Of a stretch of 64,000 bases of DNA, positions 37,584 to 52,500 are shown piece by piece. The notes under the pieces are model-generated. The model was not told the origin of the DNA, ran no database searches, and worked only from the letters and a program-made list of their open reading frames with translations. Within the stretch, counting starts at the first letter, position 1, and each line of letters begins with the position of its first letter. The stretch is taken from positions 2,914,001-2,978,000 of the forward strand of contig NZ_CP021354.1 of assembly GCF_003130705.1 (NCBI RefSeq). The letters are read 5' to 3'. A program made the position numbers and the translations under genes. The stretch comes from Rhodococcus oxybenzonivorans. GTDB taxonomy: Bacteria > Actinomycetota > Actinomycetes > Mycobacteriales > Mycobacteriaceae.

Positions 37584-40500
37584 GTTGTCCGTTACACGGG
37601 TGGCGGCGCGGCTCACGGAACTGTCCGGCAACAGACTGTCGGTCCGGGATGTCTTCGACGCCCCCACCGTGGCCGCGTTGGCTCTGCGCTTGGCGCAGCC
37701 GGTGCCCGGTGGGCCCCGCCCGGCACTGACCGCGGTGACTCGCCCCGAGCACATTCCGCTTTCGCTTGCGCAGCAGCGGATGTGGTTCCTCAACCAGTTC
37801 GACACCACCTCACCCGCCTACAACCTGCCCTTCGCGGTACGCCTGTCCGGGGTCCTCGACGCGCGGGCGTTGGCGTCGGCGGTCGACGACGTGGTCGCTC
37901 GGCACGAATCACTGCGCACCGTGTTCCCGGACACCCCGGACGGACCCGCACAGGTGGTGCTCGCGTCAGCCGATGCCGCCGTCACGGTAGAGACCGTCGA
38001 CGCGACCGAGGGCGAACTCGGCGCCCGGATCATCGCCTTCGCCTCGCGGGGATTCGATGTGACGGTCGAGACTCCTGTTCGTGCCCTCCTCGTCCGCACG
38101 GGACCCACCGAGCACGTACTTGCCATGTCCCTGCACCACATCGCGTCCGACGGCTGGTCGTTCGGACCGCTCAGCCGCGATGTCGTGACCGCCTACGCGG
38201 CGCGCACGGCCGGTGTCGTCCCGCAGTGGGCGTCTTTGGCGGTGCAGTATGCCGACTTCACCCTGTGGCAGCGAGCGGTTCTCGGCACCGACGACGACCC
38301 CAGTTCGCTGATGTCGACCCAACTCGCGTACTGGGCGAACACCCTCGCCGGCGCTCCCGACGAACTCCGGCTTCCGTTCGACCGGCCTCGCCCGCCGCAA
38401 CCCACGTTCGCCGGGGCGACGGTCGCCTTCGAGATCGACCCCGCGGTCCACCGCGGCATCGACCGGTTGGCTCGCCGGGACGGGGCCACCACCTTCATGG
38501 TGATGCACGCTGCGTTGGCCCTGCTGCTGGGACGCTTGTCCGCCACCGACGACGTCGTCATCGGAAGTCCGATCGCCGGCCGGGGCGAGCGGGCCCTCGA
38601 CGACCTCGTCGGAATGTTCGTCAATACCCTCGTCCTGCGGACTGCCCTACGCGGTGGTGACACTTTCCGTGAGTATCTCGGCCGCGTGCGGGATGCCGAC
38701 CTCGAGGCGTTCGGTTCGGCGGACGTTCCGTTCGAGAGGCTCGTCGACGTCCTCGCCCCCGTCCGCACCACCGCCCATCACCCGATCTACCAGGTCGCCC
38801 TGTCGATGAGCCCGATGCCCACCGGAACCTTCGACCTGCCGGGCCTGCGAGTCGGGGTCGAAGACATCGACCCGGGGGTCGCCAAGATCGACCTTCAGCT
38901 GACCCTGGGTGAGAACATCGACGCGGACGGTACGCCCTGCGGTATCCGCGCGGAATTCCTCTACGCCACCGAACTGTTCGACGCCGACACGGTGCTTGGC
39001 TTCGCGCGGCGATTCCAGCAGATTCTCGCCGTAGTCGTCACCGATCCGGACGTCGTCGTCGGCGACGTCGACGTTCTCGAAGCGGACGAGCACGCCGCCC
39101 TGACGCCCGCCTCGGGCAGGGCGGGTTTCGATCCGGTGCCGTTGCCGCGGTTGCTCACCGCAGCGGTGCGGAGCAACCCGGAAGGTGTGGCGGTGACCGG
39201 GCCGTCGGTGGCCGGTGTGTGGGCGTCGCTGTCATACCGCGAACTGGACGAATCCTCGACACAATTGGCGCGGCTCCTGATCGATCTTCAGGTCGGCCCG
39301 GAGGTGGCGGTGGCGGTGGCGCTGCCGCGTTCGCTCGAATCGGTGTCGAGCGTCTGGGCGGTAGCGAAAACCGGGGCGGCGTTCGTGCCGGTGGACCCGG
39401 GGTATCCGGCCGAGCGGATCGGGCACATGCTCGACGACTGCGGTGCCCCGGTGGGAATCACCACGACGGCGGTGCGTGCGGCGCTGCCCGACGGTGTGGA
39501 GTGGATCGTCCTCGACGATGACGAGGTGCAGGCTGCGCTGGCGGGATATCCGTGCCTGCCGGTGACGGATGCGGACCGGGCGGCAGCGCTGTCGGTGGAC
39601 CATCCGGCGTACGTGATCTACACCTCGGGGTCGACGGGACGACCGAAGGGTGTGGCGGTCACGCATCGCGGACTCGTAAATCTCGTTGCCGACGAGCGTG
39701 ATCGGCTGTCCGTGACCCCGCGGTCGCGGACTCTCCATTTCGCGTCCCCCAGTTTCGACGCCTCGGTGTTCGAATGGATGATGGCCATCGGTGCGGGGGC
39801 GACGATGGTTGTGGCGCCGCCGACGATCTTCGGTGGTGCGGAACTGGCAGAGTTCCTGGCCGAGCATCGGATCACGCATGCGTTCTGCACACCGGCGGCA
39901 TTGGCGTCGGTGGATCATCGCGGCCTCGACCACCTCGAGACGGTGGTGGTGGCGGGGGACGTGTGCCCGCCGGAGCTGGTGGCGCGGTGGGCGCCGGGCC
40001 GGCGGATGGTCAACGCCTACGGGCCCAGCGAGACCACGATCATGTCGTCGGCGACGTCGCCGTTGGTGGCGGGGGAGCCGGTGACGGTCGGCTCGCCGAC
40101 CGTGGGGGTGGACGTACTGGTGCTCGACGCGCGGTTGCGTCCGGTGCCGCGGGGGGTGCGGGGCGAGCTGTACGTGTCGGGACCGAGCGTCGCCCGCGGA
40201 TATGTGGGCCGCGCCGGGCTGACGGCCGAGCGGTTCGTGGCCGATCCGTCGGGATCGGGCGGGCGGATGTACCGCACCGGTGACGTGGTGCGGTGGATGC
40301 GCGACACGGCCGGTCCCGATGTCCTGGAATTCCTCGGGCGCAGCGACTTCCAGGTGAAGATTCGCGGGTTCCGCATCGAGCTCGGCGAGATCGACGCGGT
40401 GCTGTCGGGGCACGAGGCGGTGGAGTTCGCGCACACCGTCGGGCACGAGGATGGTGCGGGACTGACCCGGCTGGTGTCGTATGTGCTTCCGGCGTCCGGC

Positions 40501-43500
40501 GCCGTGGTGGATCCCTCGGTGTTGACTGCGTTCGCCGGACGAAGTCTGCCGGGATACATGGTGCCGTCGGCGATCGTCGTTCTCGAGACGCTGCCGCTGA
40601 CCCCGGCCGGGAAACTGGACCGGGCCGCGTTGCCCGCACCCGTCTTCACCCGACGGGGAGATTTCGCTGCGCCCGAGACCCCCCAGCAGCAGGCCGTCGC
40701 CGCGGTGTTCGCAGACGTGGTGGGGGAGACATCGATCAGCCTGGACGACAACTTCTTCGACCTCGGCGGTAACTCGCTGTCCGCCACCCAGGTAGTTTCG
40801 CGTGTCGGCTCGGCGCTGGGCACCCGCATTGCGGTCCGGACCCTGTTCGACAACCCGACCGTCCGTCTGCTCACAGCGGCCGCAGAGTCCGGGGCCGTCG
40901 TCGACCGCCCCGCGCTGGTAGCGACGGAGCGGCCGGTGCAGGTTCCGTTGTCACCGGCGCAGCAGCGGATGTGGTTCCTCAACCGGTTCGACCCCACCTC
41001 CCCGGCGTACAACATCCCCCTCGCCCTGCGCATGTCCGGGCGAATCGACGTGGCCACCCTGCGGGCGGCGCTCGCCGACGTCCTCGCCCGTCACGAGACC
41101 CTCCGCACCGTGTATCCGCCGACCGACGACGGCGCGGAACAGGTCATCGTCCCTGTCGACACGATTCCGCTCGACCTGACCCCGCTGCGGTTGTCGGGTG
41201 AAGACCTGACCACCGCCGTCCTGCGGTACGCCTCGACCGGCTTCGACGTCACCGCGGAGCCGCCGCTGCGCGTGCACCTCTTCCGCGAGAGCCGCTCCGA
41301 GCACATCCTTCTGTTCGTCGTGCACCACATCTCCGCCGACGGCTGGTCATTCGTGCCCCTGGCCACGGACGTCATGACGGCCTACGCCTCCCGGGCCGCG
41401 GGCCAGCCCCCGGTGTGGGCGCCGCTACCCGTGCAGTACGCGGATTACGCGGTGTGGCAGCGGACGCTGCTGGGTGACGCGGCCGACCCGCAGTCGCTGG
41501 CGGCCGGACAGCTCGCGTACTGGACGACAACGCTCGCCGGGCTGCCCGATCACCTGGCGCTGCCGACCGATCGGCCCAGGCCGCCCGTTCCGTCGAACCG
41601 AGGCGGCACCGTACGGTTGTCCCTCGACAGCGACAGCCACCGCGCTCTGCTGGATCTGGCCCGGGCCCACAATGCCAGCCTGTTCATGGCGATCCACACC
41701 GGCCTCGCCGCCCTGCTGGCGCGGGTCGGTGCGGGCGCGGACGTCGCCATCGGCACCTCGGTGGCCGGACGTGGCGAGCAGGCGCTCGACGCCCTCGTCG
41801 GCATGTTCGTCAACACGCTGGTGTTGCGCACCGAGGTGTGGCCGCACGCCACGGTCGCTGAACTCCTGGGCCAGGTCCGGAGCGTCGATTTGGAGGCGTT
41901 CTCCCACGTCGACGTGCCCTTCGAGCAACTGGTCGAGGTGATCAACCCGACCCGATCGACGGCATTCCACCCGTTGTTCCAGGTGGCGCTCGCGCTGCAG
42001 AATCTCGAACGCCCGACGCTGGAACTGCCGGGACTCGAGGTGTCCGGACTCGACATCGACTCGCCCGTCGCCAAATTCGATCTCAACTTCGTTCTGGCCG
42101 CCCGGCACGACGACGACGGCACGCCGACCGGTCTGGACCTCGAGCTCGGCTACGCGCGAGACCTCTTCGATGAGGAGACGGCCCACCGGATCGGTGCTGC
42201 CTTCCTCCGCGTGCTCGCCGAGATGGCGCACCGTCCCCGCACCCGGATCGGCGACCTCGACCTGCTCGGCGACGACCAACGTGCCGCCCTTACCGAATGG
42301 TCCCGCGGTCCCGTCCGGGAACACCGGCACCGCACGCTCGTCGACCTCCTCGAGGAGCAGGCCCGCACCACACCCGAGGCGCCGGCCGTGCACTGGCGTG
42401 ATTCGGCACTGACCTACCGCGACTTCGATGCCCGGGTGAACCGGCTCGCCCGCAAGCTCATCGGCGCCGGTGTCGCGCCGGATACCGTTGTCGCGGTGGA
42501 AGTTCCGCGGTCTCTGGACCTACTCGTCGCGATTCACGCCGTGATCAGGGCGGGCGGCGCGTACACCCCACTGGACCCGGACCAGCCGGCGCAGCGGAAC
42601 AACGACATCGTCGAGCAGTCCGGGGCCCGCCTGCTCCTGACGACGAGCGCACTCTCCGACGACGGGGACACCGCACGCCGGTACGGCATCGATGCGATCG
42701 TCGTCGACCACCTCGACCCGCACGAGTTCGCCTCGGCGCCGATCCGTCTGGACGAGCGCATTGCGCCGCTCCGCCCCGACAACATCGCCTACGTCCTCTT
42801 CACCTCCGGTTCCACCGGCCGCCCGAAGGGGGTCGCCGTCAGCCATGCGGCGATCAGCGGGCAGCTCGACTGGTTGTGCGCCCACTACGAGATCGGCGGC
42901 GGCGACACCCTGCTGCTCAAGACGCCGATCACGTTCGACGTATCGGTGTGGGAGTGCTTCGCCCCCTTGGCCGCCGGCGCCCGGCTCGTCATCGCCGAAC
43001 CCGACGGGCATCGCGACCCCGATTACCTCACGGCGGTCATCCGGCAGCACGAAGTCAGCGTCATCCATTTCGTTCCCGCCATGCTCGCGGCCGTGGCCGG
43101 TGGACCGGGCCTCGCGGACCTGCCGTCCCTGCGATACGTGCTCGTCGGGGGAGAAGCGGTGTCCCCGGAAGCCGTCGACGATTTCCGGGCCGCGCACCCG
43201 GCGGAGATCGACAACACGTACGGCCCCACTGAGGCGGCGGTGACCACCACCTCTTTCGCCGCCCGGTCCGACAACGGCGACACGGTGCCGATCGGTTCGC
43301 CCGTGTGGAACACCAGCACACTCGTTCTCGACGAGCGTCTGCGTCCAGTGCCCATCGGTGTGCCGGGTGAGCTGTATCTCGGCGGGGCGCAGCTTGCACG
43401 CGGGTACCTCGGACGCCCCGACCTGACTGCCGAACGCTTTGTCGCCGACCCCTATTCGGCGGCCGGGGAGCGACTGTATCGCACCGGCGATCTGGTTCGC

Positions 43501-46500
43501 TGGAAGCGGGAAGGCCGGCTCGAATACCTCGGACGCACCGACTTCCAGGTGAAGGTGCGCGGTTTCCGCATCGAACTGGCCGAGGTGGTGTCCACCCTGC
43601 TGCGCCACGAAGACGTGCTCCAGGCCGTCGTGGTGTCACACAGCGACCCGCACACCGGCGATCACCTCGTCGGATACGTGGTGCCTCGCGCCGGGATCGA
43701 CCTGGACGTCGACGCGGTCCGCGACCACGCCGCCGGGACGCTGCCGTCGTATATGGTTCCGTCGCTGCTGATTCCGCTGACCACACTGCCGCTCACCCCC
43801 AACGGCAAGGTGGACCGGAACGCTCTGCCCGCACCGGTGTTCGCGGTGACCGCCGACTACACAGCTCCCCGAACGGAGACCGAACGGCTCGTCGCCGACA
43901 TCGTCGCCGACCTACTGGATGTGCCGCGCGTCGGGGTGCACGACAACTTCTTCGCACTGGGCGGCAACTCGCTGTCCGCCACGAAGCTCAGTACCCGCCT
44001 CGGCGCGGCGACCGGAACGCGAATCGCCATCCGCGACGTGTTCGACGCCGCCACGGTGGAGGCGCTGGCCCGCCGGGTCGCGGCGCAGGTGCCCTCGAGT
44101 GCCACCGCGCCGTTGACCGCAACGGAACGCCCGGCCCGCATCCCGCTGTCCCTGGCGCAGCAGCGGATGTGGTTCCTCAACCAGTTCGACACGTCCTCAC
44201 CTGCCTACAACCTGCCCGCGGTAGTGCGGTTGAGCGGGGCGCTGGACACGGCGGCGCTCGGGGCGGCGATCGACGACCTGATCGCCCGCCACGAGTCGCT
44301 GCGCACCGTGTTCCCCGATTCGCCGGCCGGGCCGCACCAGATGATCCTCGAATCCGGCGACGTCGTCCACGACCTCACCCCGGTGCCAGTGACCGAGACC
44401 TGCCTGCGCGACGATCTCTCGGAGTTCGTGCTCACCGGTTTCGACGTGTCCCACGCGGTGCCGGTGCGAGTGCGGGTGTACTCGCTCGGCGCCTCCGAAC
44501 ACGTCCTCGCGCTCGTCGTGCACCACATCTCCGCCGACGGCGCCTCGATGGACCCGCTGATTAACGATGTGATGACGGCATACGCGAGCCGCGCCGCCGG
44601 ATCGGAACCCCTGTGGGCACCCCTGCCCGTGCAGTATGCCGACTACGCGTTGTGGCAGCGACAAATGCTCGGCGATGATTCGGACCCGGCGAGCCTCGCC
44701 GCCGAACAGGTGCGTTACTGGACCCGTGCGCTGGACAATGTGCCCGACCAGCTTTTCCTGCCCCGCGACCGGGCCCGGCCCGCGGTTCCGTCGCATCGCG
44801 GTGCTGCCGTGCGTTTCTCGCTGTCCCCGGACACCCATCGCGCCCTGGCGGAGCTGGCCCGGGCTCACGGCGCGAGTCTGTTCATGGTGGCGCACGCCGC
44901 CCTCGCGGTACTGCTGAGCCGACTCAGCACCACCTTCGACATACCGATCGGCACCGCTGTCGCCGGGCGCGGTCGCCGGGAACTCGACGACATCATCGGC
45001 ATGTTCGTCAACACTCTCGTTCTGCGCACCGAGCTCGACCCCGGGGCCTCGTTCGTGTCGCTGCTCGGGCAGGTACGGGACGTCGACCTGGAGGCGTTCG
45101 CGCACGCGGACTTGCCATTCGAGCGTCTGGTCGAGGTGCTGAGCCCCGTTCGCTCCACCTCCCATCACCCGCTGTTCCAGGTGGCGCTGGGCGTTCAGGC
45201 CCCGTCCCTGGACCGGCTCGAGCTCGACGGCGTCACCGCCTCGCCGCTGTCGGTCGACGTGGACATCGCCAAGTTCGATCTGCACTTCACCCTCGTCGAA
45301 CGGGTCGACGGCTCTGCGGAGCCCGCCGGCATCGACGGCGAATTGGTGTATGCCACAGACATCTTCGATGCCGGTACCGCGGCGGAATACACACTGCGGC
45401 TGCAGCGGATCTTCGAGTCCGTCGTTGCCGACCCGCAGCGCGCCGTCGGGGACATCCCCGTACTCGGAAACGACGAATACGAGGCGCTGACGCCGGTTCG
45501 GGGCGCCGACGCCCGCCCGGTGCAGATGCTCACCGAGATCCTCGCGGACGCGGTGGCCGCCGCTCCGGACGAACCGGCCGTCGTCTTCGACGGCCGAAGC
45601 ATGTCCTACCGCGATCTGGACGAACGGTCGAACCAGCTGGCCCGACTTCTGGTCGATCGGGGCGTAGGACCCGAAACGCGGGTGGCGCTGGCTCTGCCGC
45701 GCTCGTCCGAATCGGTGATGGCCGTCTGGGCGGTGGCGAAGTCCGGTGCCGCCTTCGTGCCGATCGATCCCCGCTACCCCGAGGACCGGATTCGGCACAT
45801 GGTGCAGGACTCGGGCGCAATGGTCGGCATCACCGTGTCCGCGGAACGCCCCCTCCTGCCGGATTCGATCCGGTGGCTGTTGCTCGACGACACGGCGCTC
45901 GAGGAGCGCTGCACCCACGAATCACGGCTGCCCCTCACCAACCGGGACCGCATGCGGCCGATCCTGCCCGACCAGGTGGCGTACGTGATCTACACCTCCG
46001 GGTCCACCGGGCGCCCCAAGGGAGTCGCGGTGACCCACCGTGGCCTGGTGAACCTGGTGACCGACGAACGCGAGCTTCTCGCGGTGACGTCCGGGTCCCG
46101 CGTCCTGCACTTCGCGTCCCCGAGCTTCGACGCCTCGGTGTTCGAGATGTTGATGGCGCTGAGCGCCGGCGCCACCCTGGTGGTCGCGCCGCCGACCATC
46201 TACGGCGGCTCCGAACTCGCGGAGCTTCTCGCCGCGGAACACGTCACCCACGCGTTCTCCACGCCCGCGGCCCTCGCCTCCGTCGACCATCACGGGCTCG
46301 ACGACCTCGCTGTCGTGGTGGTGGCCGGCGACGTGTGCCCCCCGGAGTTGGTGGCCCGCTGGGCTCCCGGGCGTCGCATGGTCAACGCATACGGGCCGAG
46401 CGAGGCGACGATCATGTCGTCGATCACCGCGCCGCTCCGGGCCGGCGAACCGGTCACCATCGGCGGGCCCAGTCGCGGCGTGCAGGCACTCGTGCTCGAC

Positions 46501-49500
46501 GGGCGGCTGCGTCCGGTGCCGGTGGGCGTGCCCGGGGAGCTGTATGTCAGCGGGCCGAGCCTGGCCCGCGGCTATCTCGGCCGCCCGGGCCTCACCGCCG
46601 AACGGTTCGTGGCCGACCCGTTCGGCGAACCCGGGGCACTGATGTACCGCACCGGCGACCTCGTCCGGTGGCGCGAGGATCGGGTTCTCGACTTCGTCGG
46701 CCGTACCGACCACCAGGTGAAAATTCGGGGCTTCCGAATCGAACTCGGCGAGATCGACGCCGCGCTGACCGCGCACCCGCAGCTCGAGTACGCCACCACG
46801 ATCGGTCACCAGCATCCCAACGGGGACACCTCCCTCGTCGCGTACGTGCTGCCGTTCAGCGGCGAGGACGTCGACCGGGTGGAGGTGGCGAAGTTCATCG
46901 GCGAAACTCTGCCGGGGTACATGATTCCGTCGTCGATCACGATCCTCGACGCCCTGCCGCTCACCCCCGCCGGCAAACTGGACCGTGCTGCACTGCCCGA
47001 GCCGGTGTTCGCCGCTGCGGACCGCCCCTTCGAGGAGCCCCGCAACCCGCTCGAAGTGATCGTCGCGGGTGTCTTCGCGGAGGTCCTGGCGCTGTCGGCA
47101 GTGGGAATCCACAACGGATTCTTCGACCTCGGCGGCAACTCCCTGCTGGCCACGCAGGTGGTGTCGCGGATCAACGCCGCTCTCGACGTGCACGTCGGCG
47201 TCCGCGAGATCTTCGAAGCGCCGACGGTCGCGGCGCTCGCGGCCCGTCTCACCGAGTCCGCCCGCCAGGGTGTGCGCCGCCCGCCGCTCGTCGCCGGGCC
47301 CCGCCCTGAGCACATTCCGCTGTCACTCGCCCAGCAGCGAATGTGGTTCATCAACCAGTTCGACACGGCGTCGCCCGCCTACAACCTCCCGATCGCGCTG
47401 CGGTTGACGGGGGAGTTCGACCTACCCGCGATGCGCGCCGCTGTCGCCGATCTGGTGGGCCGGCACGAATCGCTGCGCACCGTCTACCCCGACTCCGAAT
47501 CCGGTCCCCATCAGGTTGTCGTCGACGACGTGGGCGCGGTACCCGATCTGACCCCGATTTCCGAGCATCCCGACGACGTGCTCGAGCGGGTAATCGACTT
47601 CGTGACGACCGGATTCGACGTCACCGCAGAGGTGCCGCTGCGCGCCCGCATCTACCGCGTCGCCGCCGACGACCACGTCCTGGTCATGGTGGCTCATCAC
47701 ATCTCCGGTGACGGATGGTCGCTGGCACCGCTCGCGCGGGACGTCATGCTGGCCTACACCGCACGGGCCGAGGGGCACGTGCCCCAGTGGTCGCCGTTGC
47801 CGGTGCAATACGCCGACTACAGTCTGTGGCAACGGGAACTGCTCGGTGACGAGACTGATCCCGAATCTCTTGCCAACGAACAGATTACGTACTGGAAGTC
47901 CGCGCTGGCGGGAATACCGGACCGGCTCTCGCTGCCGACCGACCGGCCCCGGCCCGCGGTGGCGTCGAATCTCGGCGCGCACGTCACGTTCACGATCGAT
48001 GCCGACACCCACACCGCGCTGCTCGCGGTGGCGCGCCGTCAGAACGCCTCGCTGTTCATGGTCATGCACACCGCCCTCACGGTGCTGCTGGCGCGGTTGA
48101 GCAACGACACCGACATCGCGGTGGGCGCACCTGTCGCCGGGCGCGGTGACCAATTCCTCGACGAGCTGGTCGGGATGTTCGTCAACACGCTGGTGCTGCG
48201 CACCTCTGTCGAGCTGGGTGGTTCGTTCGCCGACAATCTCGCTGCCGCGCGAGCAACAGACCTCGGCGCGTTCGCGCACTCCGACATTCCGTTCGAACGG
48301 CTTGTCGAGGTGCTGAACCCCGCCCGCACCCGGGCGCACCACCCGCTGTTCCAGGTGGCGTTCTCGTTCCAGAACCTCGCCCGGACCGCCCTCGAACTCC
48401 CCGGACTGCACGTCGAGGGCCTCGACGTGCCGAGTGCCATCTCCAACTTCGATCTGCATCTGACGTTGTCGGAAACCTACGACCACGATCGGAACCCGGA
48501 CGTGATCGAGGCGCAGTTCACCTATGCCACCGACTTGTTCGACGAGTCGACGGTGCAGTCCTTCGCGGACCGGTTCCTGCGGATTCTGGGATCGGTCGCC
48601 GGAGATGCCGATGTCGTGGTCGGTGGTATCGACCTCCTCGACGGCGCGGAGAAGGTGCGAATTCTCGGTGGATTCAACGACACCGCCGCTGAACTGCCGG
48701 CCGCCACACTGGTCGACCTGTTCTCCGCGCAGGTGGCGCGCACACCCGACGCGGTCGCGCTGTCCTTCGACGGCGTCGACCTGACCTATGCGGAGTTCGA
48801 CCGCCGCGTCGGCGTGCTCGCCCGGCACCTCGCCGATCGTGGGGTGGGCCCGGAATCGGTGGTGGGGCTGGCGATGAACCGGTCCGTCGAACTTCTGGTC
48901 GGGATGTACGCCATCCTGCGCGCCGGTGGTGCCTACCTGCCGATCGACCTCACCCACCCCGCGGACCGCCTCGCCTACGTTCTCGACGTCGCGGCACCGG
49001 TCTGCATTCTCACGACGTCCTCGGACGGTTTCGTCGCCGGCGGCGTGCCCACCATCGAGATCGACGGGTCCTTCCTCGACACGCCGATAGCGTTCGACGC
49101 GCCGAACCTCGCGGCGCCGCGACCGGAGAACACCGCCTACCTCATCTTCACCTCCGGCTCCACCGGCCGACCCAAGGGTGTTGCGGTACCCCATGCCGCC
49201 ATCGTGAACCAGCTGCTGTGGAAACAGCACCAGTACCCGCTCGACACCACCGACGCCGTGGTCCAGAAGACACCGGTCACCTTCGACCTCTCGGTGTGGG
49301 AACTGTTCTGGCCGCTCGTCTCGGGGGCGCGGTTGGTGATCGCCCGACCGGACGGCCACCGTGATCCGGCGTATCTGGCCGACCTCATGCGCGAACAACA
49401 GGTCACCGCAGCGCATTTCGTTCCATCCTTGCTCGAGGCGTTCCTTGCGACACCGGGTGCGGCGCAGCAGCCTGCCCTGCGACGTGTGCTGTGCATCGGC

Positions 49501-52500
49501 GAGGCCCTGCCCCCCGACCTCGCCGCCCGCGCCCGCAGCGCGTTTGGCTCGGCCGTTGCGCTGCACAACCTGTACGGGCCGACCGAGGCCGCGGTGTCGG
49601 TCACCTCCTGGCAGCACAGCGTCGACGATCGCGACAGCGTTCCCATCGGCACCCCCGCCTGGAACACGCAGGCGTTCGTGCTGGATGGGCGTCTGCAGCC
49701 GGTTCCGCTCGGGGTAGCCGGCGAGCTGTATCTCGCCGGTGACCAGCTGGCCCGCGGGTATGTCGCCCGGCCCGAGCTCACCGCGGAGCGTTTCGTCGCC
49801 AACCCGTTCGGAGCGGCCGGCTCCCGGTTGTACCGGACCGGTGACGTGGTTCGCTGGCGCCTGCGCGGCACCGAGGGCGTGCTCGACTACCTCGAGCGCT
49901 CCGACTTCCAGGTGAAGGTACGCGGATTCCGGATCGAACTCGGCGAGATCGAGTCGGCGCTGAGCGGATGCCCCGGCGTGCAGCAGGCCGTCGTCGTCGC
50001 GCATCAGGACCCGACGACCGGAACGGCTCTGGTCGGATACGCCGTGCCCGAGGATGGCGCGACCCTCGTCGTCGCAGACGTGCTGGCGGACGTGGCCCGT
50101 CGAGTGCCGGACTACATGGTGCCCGCGGCGCTCGTCGTCCTGGATGCCCTGCCCCTGACCGCCAACGGAAAACTCGACCGCAAGGCGCTGCCAGTACCGG
50201 AATTCGGGACCGCGCACGACGAGTACCGGGCCCCGGAAACAGATATGGAGGCCGCTGTCGCCGCGGCATTCGGGGACGTGCTCGGGGTCGAACGCGTCGG
50301 CGCCGACGCGAGCTTCTTCGAACTCGGCGGCAACTCGCTGGTCGCCACCCGGGTGGTGGCGCGGCTGTCCGAAACCCTGGGACGCCGGGTAGAGATCCGC
50401 ACACTCTTCGAGGCCCCGACGGTGGCCGGCCTCGCTAGGCTGCTCGAGTCGACGGAGAACGCCGACGCCGACCGTCCGCGCCTCGCACCGGCCGAACGCC
50501 CCGCACGCATCCCGCTGTCGTCGGCGCAGCGCCGGATGTGGTTCCTCAACCGGCTCGACCCGGACTCGGCCGCCGACAACATTCCGGTGGCGGTGCACCT
50601 GTCCGGGTCGCTCGACGTGGACGCGCTGCAACACGCGGTCACCGACGTCGTCGGCCGCCACGAGTCGCTGCGGACGGTGTATCCGGATTCCCCGGAAGGG
50701 CCGCACCAGATGATCCTGCCCGTCGACCAGGTCGGGGGTGAACTGTCCGTGGTCAGCGCCGACGCAACGGAGCTGGCCGGGCTGATCGCCGCAGTGGCCA
50801 CGACCGGGTTCGACGTCACCGCCGAGGTCCCGTTTCGAGTGCGAATCTTCCGGTTGTCCGACACCGAGCATGTGCTGGCGCTCGTCGTGCACCACATCTC
50901 CGGCGACGGCTGGTCGATGGCACCGATGGTGCGGGACGTGATGACGGCGTACGCGGCCCGCTCGGCGGGTGCCGCACCGCAGTGGTCGCCGCTGCCGGTG
51001 CAGTACGCGGATTACGCGTTGTGGCAGCGGGATCTGCTCGGCGACGAGTCGGATCCGACCTCGCTGGCGGCGCAGCAGTTGGCGTTCTGGACCCGCACCC
51101 TGGCGGGTGCCCCCGACCAGCTGAATCTGCCCACCGACCGGCCACGTCCGGCTGTGTCGTCGTACCGGGGTCGGAGCATCGACTTCCTCGTTCCGGCCGC
51201 CCTGCACCACGGCCTCCACCAGACGGCGCGGGACGCGAACGCCACCCTGTTCATGGTGGTGCATTCGGCCCTCGCGGTGTTGCTGAGCCGGCTCGCCGGG
51301 ACGAGCGACATCGCGATCGGCACCCCGGTCGCCGGCCGCGGCGAGCGCGTACTCGACGACCTGATCGGCATGTTCGTCAACACCCTGGTGTTGCGACAGC
51401 AGGTCGACGGCGCACGCACCTTCGCCGAGTTCGTCGCAGACATCCGCGACACCGACCTGGCCGCATTCGCCCACGCGGATGTCCCCTTCGAGCGTCTCGT
51501 CGAAGTGATCAATCCCGCGCGGTCCACCGGGCGGCACCCGCTGTTCCAGGTGATGCTCACCTTCCAGAACCTCGACCAGGAAACCCTCGAGCTGGGGGAT
51601 CTGGCGGTGAGCGGTGTCGACCTCGACGTCGACCTGGCCAAGTTCGATCTGCAGCTGACGCTGATGGAACGCGTCGACGCCGACGGCCGCGCGGACGGGA
51701 TCACCGCCCGGCTCACCTACGCCTGCGATCTCTTCGACGAATCGACCGTGCACGTCTTCGGTGAGCGCTTCCTGCAAGTGCTGGCATCCGCCGTCGACGA
51801 TCCGGGTGTTCCGGTCGGCGACATCGACGTCCTCGGCGCCGGTGAACGGAAGCAGATCGTCGGCACCAACGCGACGTCGCACGACGTCCTGGCGGGAACC
51901 CTGCCGTCGCTCTTCGGTGCGCAGGTCGCCGCCACCCCGGACCGGACCGCCCTGGTCTTCGACGGGGAGGAGTTGACGTACGCCGAGTTCGACGCGCGCG
52001 CGAACGCGCTCGCGCGCCGACTGATCGAGCAGGGGGTGGGCCCCGAATCGGTGGTCGCAGTTGCCATGCGCCGCTCCGTCGAATTGCTGGTGTCGATCTA
52101 CGCCGTCGGAAAGGCCGGCGGCGCCTACCTTCCCGTCGACCCCGATCACCCGGCCGAACGCACGGCCTCGGTGCTCGAGACGGCGGCACCGGTGTGTGTG
52201 CTCGTCGACGGTGAGACCGTGGATACCGCGGTGCCCGTCATCGACATCGCCGCCGAGGATTTCACCGGATACAGCCGGGCCGTCGTCACCGACCGGGAAC
52301 GGCTGGCGCCGCTGTCGTCGGCGAACACCGCGTACGTCATCTTCACGTCAGGATCGACCGGCCGGCCCAAGGGCGTCGCCGTCACTCACGGTGCGATCGT
52401 GAACCGGCTGCTCTGGATGCAGCACGAATACGGACTCACCGCCGAAGACGTCGTTCTGCAGAAGACACCGGTCACGTTCGACGTGTCGGTGTGGGAATTG

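Larger units (their letters stand above)
34560..37730 (+). other. NRPS module 4: C4, A4 (repeat copy 2), T4
   Basis: C4 has HHISGDG near 34956. A4 is the second copy of the block and has the same pocket as A3, so modules 3 and 4 should load the same residue twice in a row. Two G deletions near 36975 and 36984 break it after motif A5. The carrier ([10 protein letters not shown] near 37568) matches T3 up to the LGGNS motif and then diverges sharply, marking the repeat edge. Confidence 0.72.

Noticed and set aside
47422-52149. Minus-strand open frame of 1,575 codons
   Set aside because: Shadow of NRPS modules 8 and 9; low complexity, no ribosome site, no domain.
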